From Siphonodentalium dalli (Eukaryota; Mollusca; Scaphopoda; Gadilida; Siphonodentaliidae): 64,000 bases of DNA. The notes beneath the pieces were generated by a model. The model did not search any database. It was not told the origin of the DNA and worked only from the letters and a program-made list of their open reading frames with translations. The stretch spans positions 211,028,355-211,092,354 of the forward strand of contig CP136063.1 in the NCBI GenBank assembly GCA_032622095.1. The letters run 5' to 3'. Below are positions 58,956-64,000 of the stretch, piece after piece (within the stretch, counting starts at the first letter, position 1; the number at the start of each line of letters is the position of its first letter). The position numbers and the translations under genes were made by a program.

Positions 58956-59609
58956 TTATACCTTTGTTACTGATGTCACTTTGATGGCATTTCCACTCTT
59001 CAACAATCGCAGATTCATGTAATTTGCTATCGCGAGCAATTCTGCTTTAAGGAATTTGTTAAGTCCACTTGTAGTTAGCATACGTTCCTCCAGTGTATCA
59101 TCAGTTAACGATTCCCACTTTTTAAGATCCATCGATCTCAAAACATGTACGATGTCGGAGATGTCGGTGCTATTCAACTGCACTGGTTCCTCGTTGTTCA
59201 GCACGTCAACTCGTTCGGTTTCTTCGTCTTCCTGTTGATGAATGTTCAGCGTGATATCACGGCTATTGCTGGTCGCCACGTCTTCACCACCCAGTGCCTG
59301 ATTTATTACATCGTCAGGTGTGGATTGGTCATTCATTTCTGATTGCGTGATGTCAATAATCCCAATGTTATCATCATCTGCTTGTTTCTTACTCGCTGTG
59401 CACCATCCCTTCGATGGAGTGTTTGGAAGAGGGTCGCCATCTGGTGAGAACAAATCCAAGCCGGTTTCACTCTTCTTGAACAGATGTTCAGTATTCAGCA
59501 AACGGAGCTCCTTTGCTATGGCTGATTTCTGTAAACTGCATACATGCTTCCAAACAACCTTGTTTAGCTGATATAAGGTGAGTGGTTTGTCTCCTTCTCC
59601 ACGAACCAT
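58956..59609 (-). CDS. 217-aa frame downstream of the nuclease, SAP-like C-terminus; probably its C-terminal part
   Basis: A polar, acidic middle (about residues 70-140, rich in D/E/N/Q) is followed by a helical C-terminal stretch, GLNKFLKAELLAIANYMNLR. Its spacing recalls SAP-type DNA-binding helices (weak; inference). The ATG at 59609 lies 19 nt after the stop of the 830-aa frame and in the next phase. The frame stays open upstream of the ATG (REDFERTSSDGEFLPLM), overlapping the end of the upstream gene. The simplest reading is one ancestral protein of roughly 1,050 aa, split by a 1-nt indel (real or a sequencing error) or expressed by frameshifting or splicing. On its own I do not recognise it. 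Confidence 0.65.
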   Translation of the reverse strand: MVRGEGDKPLTLYQLNKVVWKHVCSLQKSAIAKELRLLNTEHLFKKSETGLDLFSPDGDPLPNTPSKGWCTASKKQADDDNIGIIDITQSEMNDQSTPDDVINQALGGEDVATSNSRDITLNIHQQEDEETERVDVLNNEEPVQLNSTDISDIVHVLRSMDLKKWESLTDDTLEERMLTTSGLNKFLKAELLAIANYMNLRLLKSGNAIKVTSVTKV

Positions 59610-59628
59610 TAAAGGTAGAAATTCGCCA

Positions 59629-62121
59629 TCAGACGATGTCCTCTCGAAGTCCTCTCTCCCTGCAAAGGTCTTTGCAGTAGTTGGTTATCTTTCTTGTGAT
59701 GTCCATCGGCAGACTGTAGCCTCTATAAAAATACAGGACAGGTACCGCGTGTGGCTCCTCTGGTTTCCACATACGGTCTAAGTCACACAACAGGTATACG
59801 ACCACCTGTGAAGCGTGTGTTCGTTGTAGCTCGTAAGCATCAACAACGGCTTTCTTACCAAGCATGAGCGATTTGATTGTTTCGGAGAGCGTACACACAT
59901 CGTGCTGTGGAGTATGTTGTGCAATGGGCTGATTCGTCGCTTCAACGGATGGGAATTCGCCAACGAAACAACAAGATTCGACCGCAGCTTTTAATGCAAC
60001 CTTTAAGTCTTTTGTGTCCTGGGTTAACCGCGAAGGTCGCTTAGGCACGCGTGTGTGGTAGATGTCGTCAATCATGGCCACCATCTTGGTACAGAGAGCG
60101 TCATTCGGCGGGATTGTGAACACCGTTGTACTGTCTTTGGTCCATGATAGGTACAGTGTACCACGCGTAGAATCTAATGCAGCTTGTTCGAACAACACTT
60201 GAGATATATATCTTTCGGGTATGGTGTAGTGTACTGGTGTGGTGTACATGTTGCCAACTGGCGCCTTGGCTTCAACTGCAAACTCTATTCCGTTGTCAGA
60301 CCGTAAACTGCCGTCCGGTGATATAACCATTGCCATGGCGACGTAGTATCCTTCTTCGTTGAAGGTCATGGATGGATAGAGAAATGGCATAATGACACTT
60401 GATAAAGTGGCAATTTGATGGACCTCGCTGTCCGTCCCATGCTGCATGGCTGCTTGTTGTGTCTCATTAGGTCGTTCTGGGTCTTGACCACTGATCACTC
60501 GATCGAAATGTTCTCTCTGTTTCTTCAATCCATCACATCCAAGCGCTGCGTACACCGTACTTCCTGTAACTTTCACTTGCTTTCTTGCCTCAAACCACTC
60601 TGGTGTTCTCTGTTTTGTCATGGCTGTTTCCAGATGTTCCACATCTAGAGACGATTTTAATTCCTCAGGGTTTTTTAGTTCGTGCACGTTGGCTTGATCG
60701 GCAATGCTTACAAAATTTCCTTTTGCAAAATTCGACGAACAATTATTTGCAAAAGCACTGCACTTGCAAAGTGTCATTTGAACCGCGAGAAGTGTTGAGA
60801 GGCAATTGTCCGTTTGGTATATCATTGTCCGACACAGGTCAATGGCATATACATAGGACCCTGGCCCACCGACGTCCTTCGATGCCTTGTCTTTCAGTCT
60901 AGTCAGTTGGATGACTTTGCTTTTCTTATGCTCTCTGAGGTCCTTGAGACAATATGATACAACACTAGCAGCTGATTTTAATATTGCACACACATTGTCT
61001 CTCTCAATCTGGTTTCCATCTACTATGTCAGACTTGTCTTGCATGGTAAGTAACTGTTCAATGCAGCTCTGTAACGTTTTTGTTCTTTTGTCCAATTCTG
61101 TTTTTCTTTCACCGAGTGTTTTAGTGTTTTCAAAGCCGAGTAGATCAACGTCTCCACCTTTTCTCACTTTCTTTCCGTCGAACATAAGGACATATGAGTC
61201 TTTTCCGTCACCTTTTGACGCTTTCAGTTCAATCATCGGTATGATTGCTCCTGGTTGGTATTCCGACGGAAAATTTGCCCCTAGGGGATTTACGTCCTTC
61301 AGAATGTTCGTACCGGGACATGCGAAATTGATCTTCGATGCCGCGGGTGACAAACATGACTTTTCGTTAAGGAAATCCGTTTCGTTTTTCAGACCTGACA
61401 TGAAGCGAATGAAACGGCCACCGAATAATTTCCTGCCTAACCAGAAGAACTTCAAAGTCAGGTCTGAGTATCTCATGCCTCGTGTATCATCTTGTTTGAA
61501 CCACCGGACCGTGTCCATGAACACATTAAGACACACATTGTCCAAAGGAAATTTGTCTTCCTGCACAAGGTCTAGGAATGATTGGAATGTATCCAATTGT
61601 CCTGAAGCGTCCAGCTTCACCAACGTTTCCTGTATACATTCTAAAGTTGGCCCACTTATCACTTCTTCAGAATCAGGCGCAACTGCAAAATCGGGCGTGT
61701 TTGGTTCAACCGTATATATAGGCGTGTTAGTTAGTTGGATATGTGAGTCTGGCACAAATGCGTGTGACACAACTTGCGTAGCATAATTTAGATGTCGACG
61801 CGATGACTGTTTTTGTTGTTTAGCAGCACGAGACGGTGTTGACGATTCATGTATTACGGAAGGACAAAATTGTGCAGGGCTTTTGTATGACGATCGAAAA
61901 GATTTGGTTCGTGGTGATTTAAAAGGGCTTTTGAACTGTGACTTGATCCTTTTTGTTAGCGGTGATTTGAATGGCGAGAATGTTGATGCTGTCGGTTTTA
62001 ACAGAGTCCTGGTATATGTCGCTTTTTTAATGTTGGACAGAACAATTCGTTTCTTTCTTTTACGTTTCCGGACGGTTGAAATCGGTTGTATTGGGGGCGT
62101 TTGTCGGTCATTTGTTTCCAT
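59629..62121 (-). CDS. 830-aa transposon protein with YqaJ/lambda-exonuclease-type nuclease domain
   Basis: N-terminus (residues 1-110): Lys/Arg-rich, with SPFKSP/SPRTK repeats like a nuclear DNA-binding tail. Residues ~195-245 form a conserved-looking block (MDTVRWFKQDDTRGMRYSDL ... FMSG). Residues ~310-330 (VLMFDGKKVRKGGDVDLLGF) are a strand with acidic residues D315, D324 and D326 that could be part of an RNase H-like transposase core. I could not complete a DDE set. Residues ~505-690 form the nuclease domain, with W509, R513, VTGS (518-521), HGTDSE (561-566), SPDG (601-604, D603), E617-x-K619 (VEAKAP) and Q641. These are the metal-binding and catalytic positions of the YqaJ/lambda-exonuclease PD-(D/E)xK fold, all present. 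The start is chosen at METNDRQ because an upstream in-frame stop lies five codons before it. It begins 1 nt after the stop of the right-arm zinc-finger frame. The plus-strand 299-codon frame opposite it is a shadow. Confidence 0.85.
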   Translation of the reverse strand: METNDRQTPPIQPISTVRKRKRKKRIVLSNIKKATYTRTLLKPTASTFSPFKSPLTKRIKSQFKSPFKSPRTKSFRSSYKSPAQFCPSVIHESSTPSRAAKQQKQSSRRHLNYATQVVSHAFVPDSHIQLTNTPIYTVEPNTPDFAVAPDSEEVISGPTLECIQETLVKLDASGQLDTFQSFLDLVQEDKFPLDNVCLNVFMDTVRWFKQDDTRGMRYSDLTLKFFWLGRKLFGGRFIRFMSGLKNETDFLNEKSCLSPAASKINFACPGTNILKDVNPLGANFPSEYQPGAIIPMIELKASKGDGKDSYVLMFDGKKVRKGGDVDLLGFENTKTLGERKTELDKRTKTLQSCIEQLLTMQDKSDIVDGNQIERDNVCAILKSAASVVSYCLKDLREHKKSKVIQLTRLKDKASKDVGGPGSYVYAIDLCRTMIYQTDNCLSTLLAVQMTLCKCSAFANNCSSNFAKGNFVSIADQANVHELKNPEELKSSLDVEHLETAMTKQRTPEWFEARKQVKVTGSTVYAALGCDGLKKQREHFDRVISGQDPERPNETQQAAMQHGTDSEVHQIATLSSVIMPFLYPSMTFNEEGYYVAMAMVISPDGSLRSDNGIEFAVEAKAPVGNMYTTPVHYTIPERYISQVLFEQAALDSTRGTLYLSWTKDSTTVFTIPPNDALCTKMVAMIDDIYHTRVPKRPSRLTQDTKDLKVALKAAVESCCFVGEFPSVEATNQPIAQHTPQHDVCTLSETIKSLMLGKKAVVDAYELQRTHASQVVVYLLCDLDRMWKPEEPHAVPVLYFYRGYSLPMDITRKITNYCKDLCRERGLREDIV

Positions 62122-62122
62122 T

Positions 62123-62257
62123 TTAACACATGCTTATTATTATTAGTTTCGACCCTCCTTCATGGATCACTTGTTTGTGAACAGTCAATTTACACCTTTG
62201 CGAAAAAGATTTGTCGCATCTGTCGCACTCGTGTCGCTTTCGTGAAATTTTCTCCAT
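62123..62257 (-). CDS. truncated C2H2 zinc-finger frame (44 aa) at the inner edge of the right inverted repeat
   Basis: It has the same finger as the left-arm gene (CDRCDKSFSQRCKLTVHKQ.., residues 11-32; one difference, I for F at residue 4). It runs out of the repeat into eight unrelated codons and stops at 62125-62123. TAA-A-ATG then leads straight into the 830-aa frame in another phase. It may act as an upstream frame or 5' exon of the nuclease gene (acceptor-like TTAACTTGCAG precedes it), or be a relic of repeat duplication. Confidence 0.5.
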   Translation of the reverse strand: MEKISRKRHECDRCDKSFSQRCKLTVHKQVIHEGGSKLIIISMC

Positions 62258-63447
62258 TCTGCAAGTTAAAAAAAATGACGTTTGTACACGGGAGCTTGGA
62301 ACGTCATATATTATGACCCCTCAGACAATTTCTTGAGCCGAATTTGTAGCGATTACTCATCGCTTACGCTCGGACGGAGTAGGCTAATCGCTAAAAATCG
62401 CCCCAAAATTTGTCTCAGGGGGTCATATATGACGTCCCACGCTCCCGTGGTTTGAACATGTGATCATACTGGTCAATAATTATGATTGCAGATACTGGGG
62501 GTGCTATAGCCCTATATATACATGTATCTGTTACCGACGACCGTAATTTATGTGTACCACGTTATATTTTGATGTGCCACAAAATTACGGGTTGCAAGTA
62601 GCGGGTCCCCTCAAACATCGTACGTGTGTTAAATTTAAAACAAGTGGCAACAAATATAGCCGACGTTTACAACTAACACATTCATTGACATGTTGTGATT
62701 GGTAGTTCTAGACGACGTACAGCACGGTAGTCGATATTACAGTTGAGCCAACGACGCATCAAATGCAGACATAATGACAACAGTCTATATGCAAATATTT
62801 ACGTACGTGCAATACAGGTCTCTGTTATACACGACCGTATTTTTATGTGCACACGTTCGTATATTGAAAACATATTCCCCAGTGTAACATGGCATGTATA
62901 ATTGGACCCCGTGTGTTCAAATGAGGTCGAAAATTGCGATATTTAGTGGCGAGGATGGCCTCTCCAATTCTACACAGTCTCAACAATTATGCCGATCAAC
63001 AATAAATGTGAAATGATTTGTCCTGGTTTTCGCGTAAACAGCAAAATGACGAGCGGGGAATGGTTGCAAATGGTTCGTTAGCCCACACATCACACATAAC
63101 ATCATGGATAAACCTATACCAGTCGGTTTTGTGGTAGAAATATGCCAAAATGTGATAATTTTTCTTCGCCGGGAAGAAAAAAACAATAAAAATTTCCGAT
63201 GACAACGCCGAGATATTTTAATCGGGGACACATGCGGCGTGGAAACCTATGTGTAGTCGTTCGTTAACCATCCCCACATCCCAACGTAAGAGTGGTTTTA
63301 GCGAAAACAATGAAGAAATCAACAAAAAAAGTGAATTTAGATGAGGTACCTACCTGTCGAGGTGAAGAAATCAATCTATACATGCACAACAGGATGATCC
63401 AATTCTGTCCATTATTTGGATGTGCATGTATAGATTACCAGCCGTGA
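62148..63447 (-). repeat. right 1.3-kb terminal inverted repeat
   Basis: Inverted copy of 57255-58555 with the same nested dyads. Being immediately upstream of the nuclease frame, it must hold whatever promoter drives that gene. Confidence 0.9.
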
Positions 63448-63450
63448 GTA

Positions 63451-63813
63451 TGCTGTGTCTCAGACAAATCATCAAAACTAACAATCAAAGTGAAAGAGAT
63501 AACGTAGGTTCTGAACACAATCTTTGCTATTGCGCATCTGATGTCAGTACTCCTTGTGAGAATGTGCGTTATGAAATGGCAGCATCCTTTGATATATTTT
63601 TGTTCATCAATGTTGTGTTTGGTATTTCTATTAATAGCTAGCTGGGTGTGATGACATCATCATTTGAGTCAAATCATTTATCAAAAATGTCGCACCATAG
63701 TGACACAGGCTCATAACGAAATCGATGCATTTAAATAGATTCCCTAAATGGAATATTGGCTCTCTTTTATCGGATGCAGATAAGTAGTCAATCATAGTGT
63801 GTTAATATCAAGC
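63451..63813. other. host sequence right of the transposon
   Basis: No in-phase exon recognised. Continuation of the intron or 3' region of the EGF-like gene if the model is right. Confidence 0.4.
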
Positions 63814-63815
63814 TA

Positions 63816-63949
63816 CAGTAATGCTCTAATTAATCGACCTCGTCGAGAGCTTTCCGATGAATGGCAACAAGCCATATTTCCAACTAAATCCTGAAAAGTT
63901 ACCCATAATTATGCTGTGTTTAAGGAGTCGATTACTTAGAGCATTACTG
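63816..63949. mobile_element. Tc1/mariner-type MITE, one arm deleted (134 bp)
   Basis: The ends CAGTAATGCTCTAATTAATC and inverse GATTACTTAGAGCATTACTG are flanked by TA (63814-63815, 63950-63951). The right arm (GCCATATTTCCAACTAAATC and onward) matches the right arm of 32586-32817. The left arm is cut to about 25 bp. Confidence 0.8.
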
Positions 63950-64000
63950 TATATTACACTTCTTATTATTAGTGTTCTTGTTGTTCCATATTTACAAATC

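Larger units (their letters stand above)
57255..63447. mobile_element. 6,193-bp DNA transposon with 1.3-kb inverted repeats and a YqaJ-type nuclease gene
   Basis: The two ends are inverted copies beginning TCACGGCTGGTAATCTATAC. Arms run 57255-58555 and 62148-63447 with only scattered single-base differences (e.g. CTGTACTTCGTC against CTGTACGTCGTC). The flanking GTA is duplicated (57252-57254, 63448-63450), indicating a 3-bp target duplication. The unique interior carries two minus-strand frames (830 and 217 aa), and each arm holds an inward-facing C2H2 zinc-finger start. The near-identity of the arms points to a young or gene-converted insertion. No clear relatives of its ends occur elsewhere in the window. 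A 3-bp duplication is known for CACTA, Harbinger (TWA) and Academ elements. The ends are not CACTA-type, the target is not TWA, and I cannot assign a superfamily from sequence alone. Confidence 0.9.

Noticed and set aside
60887-61786. 299-codon plus-strand frame
   Set aside because: It lies entirely opposite the 830-aa nuclease frame, whose motifs are unambiguous. The plus-strand product has no recognisable domain.

Overview
The window is non-coding-rich eukaryotic nuclear DNA, almost certainly from a marine invertebrate and most likely a mollusc. That placement is an inference from three things: metazoan exon/intron structure with a Cys-rich EGF-like exon, a 5'-truncated LINE with a C-terminal zinc knuckle, and many short inverted-repeat transposons with (GTCTGTCC)n-type tails. 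The DNA is AT-rich, no bacterial-type operons are present, and most of it is repeats of several ages.

Layout. 0-9 kb: a candidate last exon of a gene lying to the left (87-188), then small inverted-repeat elements. 7.06-18.93 kb: a pair of ~1 kb inverted arms flanking a satellite array (about 9.4-17.8 kb) of ~201-202-bp monomers, which is organised into higher-order repeats of 3,025 and 3,227 bp. 19-25 kb: dispersed repeats and hairpins. 25.1-27.95 kb: a dead LINE reverse-transcriptase gene split by a 484-bp TTAA-flanked foldback element. 28-38 kb: hairpin elements, a palindrome cluster, a 29-bp minisatellite, hAT-type and mariner-type MITEs. 39.4 kb: a candidate coding exon ending in a membrane segment. 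42-48.5 kb: tandem repeats, dispersed hairpins and a Mutator-like MITE with an 11-bp target duplication.

48.6-57.0 kb carries the best host gene. It has two alternative signal-peptide first exons (48684-48716 and 49562-49612), each with a TATA-like box. They match in phase to a tandem triplet of tiny second exons at 53.25-53.44 kb, and on to a Cys-rich EGF-like exon (56854-56970). Its introns hold at least three hAT-like elements.

57.255-63.447 kb is the most notable object: a complete-looking 6.19-kb DNA transposon with 1.30-kb, nearly identical terminal inverted repeats and a 3-bp target duplication (GTA). It encodes an 830-aa protein whose C-terminal half carries a full YqaJ/lambda-exonuclease-type PD-(D/E)xK motif set. 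A second reading frame of 217 aa lies directly downstream, probably separated from it only by a frameshift. Each terminal repeat contains an inward-facing C2H2 zinc-finger start. I cannot place this combination in a named transposon superfamily from the sequence alone. It is my candidate for an undescribed system.
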